This document shows, piece after piece, positions 31,449 through 39,640 of a stretch of 64,000 nt of DNA. A model generated the notes under the pieces. That model searched no databases and had not been told where the DNA came from. It saw only the letters and a list, made by a program, of their open reading frames with translations. The stretch is from Prevotella sp. E13-27 (lineage in GTDB: Bacteria > Bacteroidota > Bacteroidia > Bacteroidales > Bacteroidaceae). How positions within the stretch are numbered: the first letter of the stretch is position 1; every line of letters starts with the position of its first letter. The position numbers and the translations under genes were made by a program. The stretch lies in assembly GCF_023217965.1 (NCBI RefSeq), contig NZ_JALPSC010000002.1, positions 62,001 through 126,000 of the forward strand. Reading direction: 5' to 3'.

Positions 31449-33923
31449 TTATTTGCTCTTTAGCTTTAGACTGGCGGTGGGCAATGGGCTCTTGATGGTT
31501 ACGTTGACGGAGCCTCCCTTTTGTGTGCTGCGAACAACGAGTAGGGCACGACCCTTCCATGTCTTTACACGAGGCGAGGTGTAGGGCTCTGTATCCTTGA
31601 GGTCGGCAGAGGCAAAGGCTAACAGCTTACCAGCTCCTTTGACAGTAGCTTCGCAGGGGATGGCGGCTTCAGGTACTGGTGTGCCTTGTTTGTCAAGAAC
31701 CTCGACGGTGACAAAGGTAAGTGACTGTCCATCGGCTGTCATCACGGTACGGTCTGGGGTTAGACGCAGACGAGCTGGGGCGCCAGCGGTCTGAAGAGTG
31801 GCCTCACCCCCAGCCCCTCTCCCAAAGAGAGGGGAGCTATCAGATGCTACAGCGCGTAGAGTGCCTGGTTCGTAGTTTACAGTGAAGACGGCCTTGAACT
31901 CTGTAGAGCGGTTGACCTTCTTCGTGCCAATGAGCTGGTCGTTGAGATAGAGCTTTACCTCTGGTGCTTTGGTATTTACCTCCACTTCTATGGGTTTACC
32001 TTCCCAACCAGGCCATGTCCACGATTCCCATGTGGGCCATACGCTCCACATAGTGGTGTGAATCTCACCGTGGTAACCGTTTGGCTCCTTGACGGCCATA
32101 TATAGTTGAGAGTGTAGAGTGTAGAGTGTAGAGTTTGCTTCCGCTGTTCCTCTCGCGAAAGAATTGGAAGCGGTAGCAAACTCTACACTCTCAGTTCTAC
32201 ACTCTACACTATTCCACAGCATCTCGCGATAATGGCTGATGGGTTTGCGCCAGCCGGTGATATCTACATCGCCACAGGGAGCACCGTGCCATTCAGGCTG
32301 TCCACCCTTAATCCACGACTCGCCCTCGCGCTCACCTTTGTAATAGTTACGACCTATGCCGCTCTCGCCCAGATAGTCGAGACCTGTCCAAACTATGTCA
32401 CCCACAACGTAGGGGAAGTCGTTAGCTACAGACCAGTTGCGGAAGGCATCGCGCGGATAGCTCTCCGTCTGCCAGATGACGCGCTTGGGGTCGCGCTCGT
32501 GGTCGGTGGCGTGCTTGAAGATCATGTAGTTATAGCCAGCCACGTCGAGCACCTCAGCATGTGGATCGTAGATTTCCCAGTCACGGTCCCAGGCACAGAG
32601 GGCCTCAGTAACGGGGCGTGTAGTGTCGAGTTCGTGGATGGCCTTCTTCATCTGTCGGGCGGTATAGACCACGCGGATGTCCTTACGCTCGATGACCTCG
32701 TTGCCAATGCTCCACGAAATGACGCTGGGATGGTTGCGATCGCGCAGCACCATGGCATGGATGTCCTCGCGATAGCAGGAGTCGATGACTGTGGAGTAGT
32801 CGTAGGGATTCTTCTGTGTGCGCCAGCCATCGAAGGCCTCGTCGATGACGAGCATACCTAAAGAGTCGCAGGCGTCGAGGAAGGCGCGCGTAGTGGGATT
32901 ATGTGAGGTGCGGATGAGGTTGAAGCCTGCCTCCTTCATCTGGCGCACCTTGCGGATCTCTGCATCGTCGAAGGCCATAGCACCCAGCACACCGTCGTCA
33001 TGGTGAACGCAGGCACCATTGATGAGCACCTTCTTACCGTTGAGAACGAAGCCATTCTCGGCATCGAACGAGAACGTACGGATGCCGAATTTGACAGACT
33101 CACCCCCAGCCCCTCTCTGAGCAGAGAGGGGAGTAGATAGACTTACTTTAGCTGTATAAAGGTATGGCGACTCTGGCGACCAGAGCTTGGGATTGTTGAT
33201 GGTGTAGGTAAAGGTGACAGCCTTGCTCTCGCCGGCTTTCAGCGATACTTCTTGCTGCTGACCTTCCACCTCAACGATGCCCTGCCGGTCATTGTTGCCT
33301 TCGTTCTGCAGAGTTACCTCAACCTGCACCTTTGCCTTGCCTGCTGACACCTCCGGCGTTGTGACGAACACGCCATTCTCGGCAATGTGCAGGGTGGGCA
33401 TGGTCTCCAACCATACGTGGCGATAGATACCAGAACCTGAATACCAGCGACAGTTTGGCTGCTCAGAGTTATCGACTTTTACGACAACCTCATTTTCTCG
33501 TTTGTCCTTATAAATATAAGGCGTTACATCAACTGTGAATGGTGTGTATCCATAGTGATGCTGTCCAGCATGCTGTCCGTTTACATAGACCTCAGCCTTC
33601 TGATAGACGCCATCGAAGTGAAGCTTGACAAGTTTATCTATAATATCTTCACTCTCCAATCTAAACTGTTTCCGGTACTCGCCCTTGCCAGCCTCGAACC
33701 ATCCGCCACCAGTGCCTGTAGCACCCTTACCCGAATTAGGACCTTCGAAGATGTCCCAGTCGTGAGGCAAGTCCACGGTCTGCGTCGTTACATTCTTGGA
33801 CGAGCCAAGCGGCGAAGCCGAGCGATGTGTGAACTGCCAGCCGAAATCAAAGAGCTGGCGTGTTTGTGCTGATGCTGAAATCATTGCGATGAGCAGCATG
33901 GTTGTCATAAAAATCTTCTTCAT
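31449..33923 (-). CDS. Glycoside hydrolase family 2 beta-galactosidase-like enzyme, secreted
   Basis: 824 residues, signal peptide MKKIFMTTMLLIAMISASAQ. Domain order: sugar-binding jelly roll (about 20-170, FDGVYQKAEVYVNGQHAG), Ig-like domain (about 175-275), TIM barrel (about 280-570) with acid/base in SWSIGNEVIERKD (about 406) and likely nucleophile in VIWQTESYPRD (about 478), then C-terminal beta domains including a DUF4982-like segment (VYLNDQLIGTKKV-type) and an Ig-like domain (LTFVTVEVLDKQG). It removes beta-linked sugars from the non-reducing end outside the cytosol. Three palindromic DNA repeats are translated in frame: STPLSAQRGAGGES, SSPLFGRGAGGE and a segment with ESVEFATASNSFARGTAEAN. 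Confidence 0.9.
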   Translation of the reverse strand: MKKIFMTTMLLIAMISASAQTRQLFDFGWQFTHRSASPLGSSKNVTTQTVDLPHDWDIFEGPNSGKGATGTGGGWFEAGKGEYRKQFRLESEDIIDKLVKLHFDGVYQKAEVYVNGQHAGQHHYGYTPFTVDVTPYIYKDKRENEVVVKVDNSEQPNCRWYSGSGIYRHVWLETMPTLHIAENGVFVTTPEVSAGKAKVQVEVTLQNEGNNDRQGIVEVEGQQQEVSLKAGESKAVTFTYTINNPKLWSPESPYLYTAKVSLSTPLSAQRGAGGESVKFGIRTFSFDAENGFVLNGKKVLINGACVHHDDGVLGAMAFDDAEIRKVRQMKEAGFNLIRTSHNPTTRAFLDACDSLGMLVIDEAFDGWRTQKNPYDYSTVIDSCYREDIHAMVLRDRNHPSVISWSIGNEVIERKDIRVVYTARQMKKAIHELDTTRPVTEALCAWDRDWEIYDPHAEVLDVAGYNYMIFKHATDHERDPKRVIWQTESYPRDAFRNWSVANDFPYVVGDIVWTGLDYLGESGIGRNYYKGEREGESWIKGGQPEWHGAPCGDVDITGWRKPISHYREMLWNSVECRTESVEFATASNSFARGTAEANSTLYTLHSQLYMAVKEPNGYHGEIHTTMWSVWPTWESWTWPGWEGKPIEVEVNTKAPEVKLYLNDQLIGTKKVNRSTEFKAVFTVNYEPGTLRAVASDSSPLFGRGAGGEATLQTAGAPARLRLTPDRTVMTADGQSLTFVTVEVLDKQGTPVPEAAIPCEATVKGAGKLLAFASADLKDTEPYTSPRVKTWKGRALLVVRSTQKGGSVNVTIKSPLPTASLKLKSK
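31803..31842. repeat. In-frame palindromic repeat inside the GH2 gene (third in gene order)
   Basis: CTCACCCCCAGCCCCTCTC, CCAAA, GAGAGGGG: an 8-bp hairpin with a conserved left flank. Translated as SSPLFGRGAGGE between two C-terminal domains. Same family as 33098-33140. Confidence 0.75.
32107..32212. repeat. In-frame long inverted repeat inside the GH2 gene
   Basis: Arms AGAGTGTAGAGTTTGCTTCC and the inverse AGCAAACTCTACACTCT enclose an inner palindrome around TCTCGCGA. Outer AGAGTGT units are tandemly repeated. The insert lies just after the catalytic barrel and leaves the frame open. Confidence 0.75.
33098..33140. repeat. In-frame palindromic repeat inside the GH2 gene (first in gene order)
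   Basis: CACCCCCAGCCCCTCTCTG/CAGAGAGGGG hairpin (10-bp perfect stem at 33110-33131). Translated as STPLSAQRGAGGES in a loop of the Ig-like domain. Confidence 0.75.
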
Positions 33924-33956
33924 GTCCTTGTAACTTATCTATTGCTTATCACAAAA

Positions 33957-34184
33957 CATATTAAATCTGGGTGTAAAGATATGAAAAATAAACGAATATT
34001 AGCTATCTTTGAGCCCAATTATTAACAAAAGTTGACGCTACTCGGCATAATAGATGGAGCATGGGGTAGAGGAGATATATGTCAAGCCTGCCAAAGCCAT
34101 GGGCCTGAAGGTGTGGAGTGGCACTCTGCTGCCCACAAGCTCATACGCCGCATGCCTCGCTATGACCACGAGGAGAATTTTTGA
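33957..34184 (+). other. Intergenic stretch with an unassigned open fragment
   Basis: One plus-strand frame from about 34033 to TGA 34182 reads TLLGIIDGAWGRGDICQACQ and ends HKLIRRMPRYDHEENF. It has no start, promoter or family that I recognise and may be a gene relic. Confidence 0.3.
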
Positions 34185-34189
34185 GATAA

Positions 34190-35080
34190 CTATTTACGCT
34201 TAAGCGTCCTGATTTTTCCGTTGAAGTTGATGGTCAGCTTGTCTTTGTCGCTGTCATAGTTGAAGGGAACTACATAGTCCTGACCGCCACGGCCTGTTTC
34301 TTCACCTACTTCGAACTGTAGTTTGCTGGCATCTATGCATTTCATGAAGTGATCAAAATGGCAGTTGAAGGCCTGCTGTCCTTTCGTGTTCTTTACCAAT
34401 GCTATTTCATAAGTACCAGTAACGCCGGCACCAACTAGTTCTTCGCTTAGATAATAAGTATAGACACGTGTAATAGAATTCTGGGTTATCTGCCACTGCT
34501 CCTTTACATTGACACCATCGTCATAGTCATACTCCCAAGTGCCCAGTACCTTATTGATATATACGTCATGCTTGGTTATAGTGATGGCCTCTGTATCGTT
34601 AGTAAAGGTTATCGAGTTATCAGTAGTGGTCACTCTGTACTGTACAGTATATGGCTGTACGTTGCCATGACTGGTCCACTTCTCCTCGTTCCAGTTCCAG
34701 AACTCAAACTTCTTGTAGTTGAGCGTCAGCTGATTGTTCTCAAAAGTATAAGTGCCTGTTGTGCGAGTGAACTGTTCAGCGGGATTTTCTTTTTCATAAA
34801 TGGTAACGGAAGAGGTAGAGGACTCAAAGGTCATATCGCTCTTGAACTCGTAGCTGTTGGTGACAACAGCGTAGTACTTGCCTTGTGTCTGATTTTCGCC
34901 ACCAGGAATAACTGTGCTTTTCGACCATTTGCCGAGTAAAATGTTTGTTGGAGGCGTTGGTGTAGGCGTAGGATTGTTGGAATTGTCATCGTCATCATCA
35001 CCACACGCCACAAAGGCCAAAGAGCCGAATACTAAGCCTATCAGAAGGCTCCAGAATTTTAGGTTTTTCATTGATTTCAT
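34190..35080 (-). CDS. Surface lipoprotein of unknown function
   Basis: 296 residues from the ATG at 35080 (MKSMKNLKFWSLLIGLVFGS). An ATG at 35110 is in frame but adds a polar tail before the signal. The lipobox LAFVAC is followed by GDDDDDNSNN, the acidic stretch typical of surface-exposed Bacteroidota lipoproteins, then a Pro/Thr linker (PTPTPTPP). Two similar beta-rich halves follow, each with a GKW/GTWEY lipocalin-like opening (LLGKWSKST, about 48; VLGTWEYDYDDG, about 180). They resemble lipocalin-like DUF domains, but the ligand is unknown. The promoter box TAACTTTG is at 35134-35141 on this strand. Confidence 0.75.
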   Translation of the reverse strand: MKSMKNLKFWSLLIGLVFGSLAFVACGDDDDDNSNNPTPTPTPPTNILLGKWSKSTVIPGGENQTQGKYYAVVTNSYEFKSDMTFESSTSSVTIYEKENPAEQFTRTTGTYTFENNQLTLNYKKFEFWNWNEEKWTSHGNVQPYTVQYRVTTTDNSITFTNDTEAITITKHDVYINKVLGTWEYDYDDGVNVKEQWQITQNSITRVYTYYLSEELVGAGVTGTYEIALVKNTKGQQAFNCHFDHFMKCIDASKLQFEVGEETGRGGQDYVVPFNYDSDKDKLTINFNGKIRTLKRK

Positions 35081-35133
35081 AATAATAGTTTTATTGTTAA
35101 TATTGTTCATGCATTTGCAAATGAAATATTTCG

Positions 35134-35141
35134 CAAAGTTA
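35134..35141 (-). promoter_or_regulatory. Promoter -7 box of the lipoprotein gene
   Basis: TAACTTTG on the minus strand, 53 bases before the chosen start. The AT-rich region up to 35390 holds no other clear signal. Confidence 0.5.
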
Positions 35142-35390
35142 GTAGTTCTTATCGAAGTGTCGTTTACATATTCATAAAAAAAGCATTCAGATTCACAACT
35201 ATCGCCAATTTTTCAAAAAAATAATAACGCATGAGGAGATTTTTTGATGCAAAAAATGAGTGTGCAAAATATGAAAAAATTTGACAAAAGTGTGCGCAGG
35301 AAATGGCATTAGCAGGTTTGTGTATATGTTTATTTTGATTCTCGTTGAATGATTATTCTTTTTGAATTTCATGGTAAAAGTAAGATTTTT

Positions 35391-35423
35391 TTTGGGAATA
35401 TTCAAAAATAATTCGTACTTTTG
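35391..35423 (+). promoter_or_regulatory. Promoter of cdsA
   Basis: TTTG at 35391-35394, a 21-base spacer and TACTTTTG at 35416-35423. It overlaps the alternative upstream TTG start at 35421 and so supports translation from the ATG at 35445. Confidence 0.6.
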
Positions 35424-35444
35424 CGCCAACAAAAGAGCATACTT

Positions 35445-36296
35445 ATGAAAAACTTTATTGTCAGAACTATTACTGCCGTATTCTTTGTTGCGGCTATCGT
35501 GACATGTTTCCTTGATCCGAAGGCAATGGTGCTGTTGTTCGCCCTTGTCACGGGAATGACCATCTGGGAGTTTTCGGGACTCGTCAATGAAACCCGCAAG
35601 GCAGTGACCATTAACCGTTTCATCACCACCGTGGCAGGCGTGTTCCTCTTCTTCGCCATGGCAGGCTATAACAGTGGACTGGCACCTTCGTCAGTTTTCA
35701 TCCCTTATCTTGTAAGCATTATCTACCTCATGGTGGCAGAGCTTTATCTCAAGGCTGAAGACCCTATACATGACTGGGCTTATACCATGATGTCGCAGCT
35801 TTACATAGCGTTGCCATTCTCATTGCTCAACGTATTGGCGTTTCGCAGCGACGGCACAGGCATCTGCTATACCTATCTCACACCGCTTTGTGTGTTTGTT
35901 TTCCTGTGGATCAACGATGCCGGCGCGTATATCTGCGGCTCGCTGCTTGGTCGTCACAAGCTGTTTCCACGCATCTCTCCAGGAAAGAGCTGGGAGGGCA
36001 GCATAGGCGGAGCCATCTTGGTCATGGCGGCGGCAGTGCTCCTGTGGCACATCACTGAGCAACATGGTGTCAACGAGCTGGGCCTTTCGGCAGTGGAGTG
36101 GGCTGGCCTGGGCCTCGTCATCGTTGTCTTCGGCACATGGGGCGACCTTATTGAGAGCCTCTTTAAGCGTACTATAGGTATTAAGGATTCTGGTAATATT
36201 CTCCCTGGTCACGGTGGAATGCTCGACCGATTCGACTCTACGTTGATGGCTGTTCCTGCTGCAGTGGTCTATCTATACACTCTTCAGCTGTTCTGA
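35445..36296 (+). CDS. cdsA: Phosphatidate cytidylyltransferase
   Basis: 283 residues, about eight membrane helices, inner membrane. It makes CDP-diacylglycerol from phosphatidate and CTP, the branch point of phospholipid synthesis. The family signature is seen as WEGSIGGAILVMAAA (about residue 185) and GDLIESLFKRTIGIKDSGNI then LPGHGGMLDRFDS (about 233-266), with the metal-binding aspartates. The ATG at 35445 lies 22 bases after the promoter box. The 3' ends of cdsA and the convergent AraC gene overlap by 13 bases. Confidence 0.93.
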   Translation: MKNFIVRTITAVFFVAAIVTCFLDPKAMVLLFALVTGMTIWEFSGLVNETRKAVTINRFITTVAGVFLFFAMAGYNSGLAPSSVFIPYLVSIIYLMVAELYLKAEDPIHDWAYTMMSQLYIALPFSLLNVLAFRSDGTGICYTYLTPLCVFVFLWINDAGAYICGSLLGRHKLFPRISPGKSWEGSIGGAILVMAAAVLLWHITEQHGVNELGLSAVEWAGLGLVIVVFGTWGDLIESLFKRTIGIKDSGNILPGHGGMLDRFDSTLMAVPAAVVYLYTLQLF

Positions 36297-37456
36297 ATCG
36301 TTCTGTTGGCTTTGTTCTTGACGCTGTCAAGATAGTCTTTTGGCCCCATGCCTGTAAGTGACTTGAAATTACGGTAGAACGATGTGCTACTGCTGAATCC
36401 CGACTTCATGGCGACCTCGGCAAGAGTCATTTCAGGATTGCGCTCAATGAGGTTCTTGGCATAGTCTATGCGCATGCCGTTTACATATTCAGTGAACGAT
36501 ATGCCCTTGCCGCGATTAATAGCCCGGTAGATATAGTTGCGATTAGTGTTCAGCTGCTTCACAAGGTCAACAATCTTCAGGTTCGGACTCAGGTAGAGCC
36601 GTTCCTGTACCATCAGCTGTTCTATTCTCGTCCTTAGCTCTGAGATGTTTGTTGACTCGTCAACAACTTCATCGGCCATCTGCTCGTCACTCTCTATGTC
36701 TCGCATTGAGAAACGCTGTCGGTAGCCAGCATAGCCCAGTGTGAACAGAAGCATTGAGAACAGCATTGACGGAATGCTTATGAGCCAGCTCGTCTCGTTG
36801 AAGTATGCTCGTCCAATGATGTTTGCTACAAATGACAGCAGCGATATGGCTACGAACATTATTAGCATGTGGTGAAGCATGCCGAGCGACTTATCTTCAA
36901 GGTCGGCATAGGTTGCGCGTAGCAGGGCCTCATAGCGGTTTATGCGTCGTAGGCCGTTAACAAGTATAGGTACCAGGATAAGTGCAAACAATACCTTGCA
37001 TGTGTCGTGAATAAACACCTGAAACCCTACAAGTGGGGTGGTGCTCGTGCGCACATTGTTGTAAAGGTAGCCGTTAATGAACATAGCACTCTCTTCTTTT
37101 GTCATCATGGAGTATAGCACTCCTACTGACAGTCCTGCTACGATGGCTGGCACAATGAACAGCCAGTATGTGCGTAGGTTCTCCTTTCGTGTTGTCAGTT
37201 CACATATATATATGTAATATAGGGGATATACCGACAGGTTGGCTGCGCAGTAGAGCGTGTCGGAGACTGGTATAAGCTCTGTGTTATGATTAAAGAACAC
37301 ACAATGGCCGAAATAAAGTACTGATGCTGATAGCATGAAAATTAGAAGGCAGGTCCGCTGGCGGCTTCTACCTTCGGTCAACATGTCGAGTGTGAGCATC
37401 ACGCTCCAGAACAGACACACGAACATGGGCATTGCTGTGAATATCATTGCTGTCAC
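36284..37456 (-). CDS. AraC family regulator with multi-pass membrane domain
   Basis: 390 residues. The N-terminal 240 residues hold about seven membrane helices (MFVCLFWSVMLTLDML, LLIFMLSASVLYFGHCVFF, YWLFIVPAIVAGLSVGVLY, VLFALILVPILV, MLIMFVAISLLSFVANIIG, LISIPSMLFSMLLFTLGY). The C-terminal 110 residues are an AraC domain (NLKIVDLVKQLNTNRNYIYR, TLAEVAMKSGFSSSTSFYRN, FKSLTGMGPKDYL). Such proteins sense a membrane or periplasmic cue and act on DNA in the cytosol. Target genes are unknown; the divergent lipoprotein gene at 37688 is a candidate. Confidence 0.82.
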   Translation of the reverse strand: MTAMIFTAMPMFVCLFWSVMLTLDMLTEGRSRQRTCLLIFMLSASVLYFGHCVFFNHNTELIPVSDTLYCAANLSVYPLYYIYICELTTRKENLRTYWLFIVPAIVAGLSVGVLYSMMTKEESAMFINGYLYNNVRTSTTPLVGFQVFIHDTCKVLFALILVPILVNGLRRINRYEALLRATYADLEDKSLGMLHHMLIMFVAISLLSFVANIIGRAYFNETSWLISIPSMLFSMLLFTLGYAGYRQRFSMRDIESDEQMADEVVDESTNISELRTRIEQLMVQERLYLSPNLKIVDLVKQLNTNRNYIYRAINRGKGISFTEYVNGMRIDYAKNLIERNPEMTLAEVAMKSGFSSSTSFYRNFKSLTGMGPKDYLDSVKNKANRTIQNS

Positions 37457-37687
37457 GTCTGCAAAATTAGTAATTTTGAATTGATTTCATCGTGTTTTAC
37501 CCTAAAAATGCGATTTTGTAATTAATTTTTGTGAATATGAACGTGTGGATTGTGATTTTGCAATACTATTCTCTTGGTTTGTTAATGGATAATCAAAGAA
37601 ATTTCCCGAAATTTGCAATGTTCATTAGAAATTTAAATGTGTGAGAAAGAAATAGATTATTTTAAAAACTAAAACCTTACAAAAATT
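37457..37687. promoter_or_regulatory. Divergent intergenic region, AraC gene and lipoprotein gene
   Basis: AT-rich, 231 bases, no clear TAnnTTTG box on the plus strand, no hairpin of note. It must hold both promoters if the neighbours are expressed. Confidence 0.3.
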
Positions 37688-39541
37688 ATGAAGAAACTCA
37701 ATCTTTTATTCTTTGGTCTTGCCATGGTATTTGGCATGACTTTCGTCTCTTGCAGCGATGATGACAACAAGGGAGAAAACAAACCACAAGAGCAGCCTAC
37801 CCCGACTCCTAATCCTCCTGGTGATCCCGATAATATGGTGTTTGCCAAGATTTCAGGTGTCGTTACCTTTTCTGATCCTAGTTCATATATGAGACCATCT
37901 CCTTTGGCAAATGTGAAAGTCACTTCTGGTTCTAATATTGCTACTACCGATGGCAACGGCTTCTATAAGCTCGATGAGGTAAAGGTGGAAAATGGGTATG
38001 CCGTAGTGAAGTTCGAGGCAGAAAACTGTCTGAGCATCGTACGTTCTATACCAGTTGAAGGCAATTCTCGTCTCAACGTTGTGATGAAAGCAGTTGATAA
38101 GGAAACAACGTTCACTGCTACTGGTGGAACAACAATTACTATGCAGACTGACTACTGGGGCAGTAATAATATGGTTGTTGAAGTTCCTGGCGGCTTCGTA
38201 ACTGAAAGCAAAACCCCATACACAGGTACGGTTAATGCGAAAGCTGCATATCTGAATCCTGATGATGGGGATTTCTCAGAGCAGATGCCTGGCGACCTTG
38301 CAACAAATCAAGGCGAGCAGTTGGTTAGCTATGGTATGGTAGGTGTTGAGTTCACTGGCACTAATGGCGAGAAGCTGCAGATGGCTGAAGGCAACGAGGC
38401 AACACTTCGTTTCCCTGTACCTAATAGATTTGCTACAGATACAGAGAATCCACTTCCTGAAAAGATTGATCTCTGGAGCTTCAACGAAGAGACTGGCCTT
38501 TGGGAGAAAGAGGGTGAAGCTGAATTCCAAGGCAATGAGTATGTTGGTAAGGTGAAGCACTTCTCATGGCACAACCTCGATGCTCCAAGCCTTAAGGCTA
38601 CACTGAATATAACTGTTAAGGATACAAATGACAAGCCAATTGCTAATGTGCCTGTCGATATCGATGGTCAGCGTACATTCTATACAGATAAAGACGGCAA
38701 AATCAAGTGCGAGGTTCCAAGCGATGTGAAGTTCTATGTGAGAGTGGCATCTGAGGCTTACGGTAACTATGCTGGATATGATACTTCTAAGGAAAAGAAG
38801 GTTACTGTTAATAAGCTTAATGGAGGAGATACTAAGAGCATCGAATTCAAACTGCCTGCTGCTCCAGCAATCTCTGGCGTTGTAACAAATTCTGGTTCTG
38901 GCTCAAATGTGTGCATGGTCTATATAGTTTATAATGGATATGAGCTAACAGATAAGGTAATGACCGACCTCAATGGCGCATACCGCATCTTCGGACCTGT
39001 AGGCTATAATGGTCCAGCTACTATCTATGCACGCTTCTCTAACGGTGACATTGTTTCCAAAGAATTCACTCTTGATGGCAATGACCAGCGTATAGACCTT
39101 CAGGCAAACACAACAAGCGGTTCAGGTACAGGTAGGTTCAACGTAAAGAACAGTAAACTTGGACTGAACATGAATTATCCTCTCCCTGGTCCAAAGGCTG
39201 GTGGTCTGTGGACTGCTGATGTTTCAGGTGGTATGTTTAGTGTTTCTGGCGATATACATGGTGATGGCGATAATGACGGAAGAGTGAGCATGCATTTCGG
39301 AATTCAGGGCTATGATGCCAGCCAGACTACGTTCAACAGCGCTTACTTCAACTATATGGAAGAAAAAGGACCTCACTTCGGCCTTAATATCAGTTATCAG
39401 AAAGCAGAGGTTACACGTGATGGCGATGTCTATCATATAAAGATGACTGACGTTGATGGTACTTATTATGATCAGATGAATGGTTTTGAAAGTGTTGACG
39501 TTAAGGCAACCGTTGAGTTTGATGCTAAGGCTGCTAACTAA
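37688..39541 (+). CDS. Large surface lipoprotein with carboxypeptidase-regulatory-like domains
   Basis: 617 residues. Lipobox TFVSC followed by SDDDNKGEN and a Pro/Thr linker. Beta-sandwich domains include ISGVVTF...ATTDGNGFYKLDEV (about 55-115), an N-terminal carboxypeptidase-regulatory-like fold, and PIANVPVDIDGQRTFYTDKDGKI (about 315-345). A middle region (about 130-300, GTVNAKAAYLNPDD, YGMVGVEFTG, WSFNEETGLWEKEGEAEF, VKHFSWHNLDAP) resembles FAM171-like extracellular proteins. Probably a cell-surface protein in attachment or ligand binding; no catalytic motif is seen. Single gene with its own terminator. Confidence 0.75.
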   Translation: MKKLNLLFFGLAMVFGMTFVSCSDDDNKGENKPQEQPTPTPNPPGDPDNMVFAKISGVVTFSDPSSYMRPSPLANVKVTSGSNIATTDGNGFYKLDEVKVENGYAVVKFEAENCLSIVRSIPVEGNSRLNVVMKAVDKETTFTATGGTTITMQTDYWGSNNMVVEVPGGFVTESKTPYTGTVNAKAAYLNPDDGDFSEQMPGDLATNQGEQLVSYGMVGVEFTGTNGEKLQMAEGNEATLRFPVPNRFATDTENPLPEKIDLWSFNEETGLWEKEGEAEFQGNEYVGKVKHFSWHNLDAPSLKATLNITVKDTNDKPIANVPVDIDGQRTFYTDKDGKIKCEVPSDVKFYVRVASEAYGNYAGYDTSKEKKVTVNKLNGGDTKSIEFKLPAAPAISGVVTNSGSGSNVCMVYIVYNGYELTDKVMTDLNGAYRIFGPVGYNGPATIYARFSNGDIVSKEFTLDGNDQRIDLQANTTSGSGTGRFNVKNSKLGLNMNYPLPGPKAGGLWTADVSGGMFSVSGDIHGDGDNDGRVSMHFGIQGYDASQTTFNSAYFNYMEEKGPHFGLNISYQKAEVTRDGDVYHIKMTDVDGTYYDQMNGFESVDVKATVEFDAKAAN

Positions 39542-39572
39542 TAAAGGAAAATTGGATGATATTTATAGATTT

Positions 39573-39618
39573 GCCTCGCAGCAATTCCTTCATGGAGGAA
39601 AAGCTGCGAGGCTTTTTT
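39573..39618 (+). terminator. Terminator after the large lipoprotein gene
   Basis: Stem GCCTCGCAGC/GCTGCGAGGC, with an inner hairpin TTCCT/AGGAA, followed by six T. Confidence 0.85.
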
Positions 39619-39640
39619 ATGTGCGATGTGGTCGCGGTTA

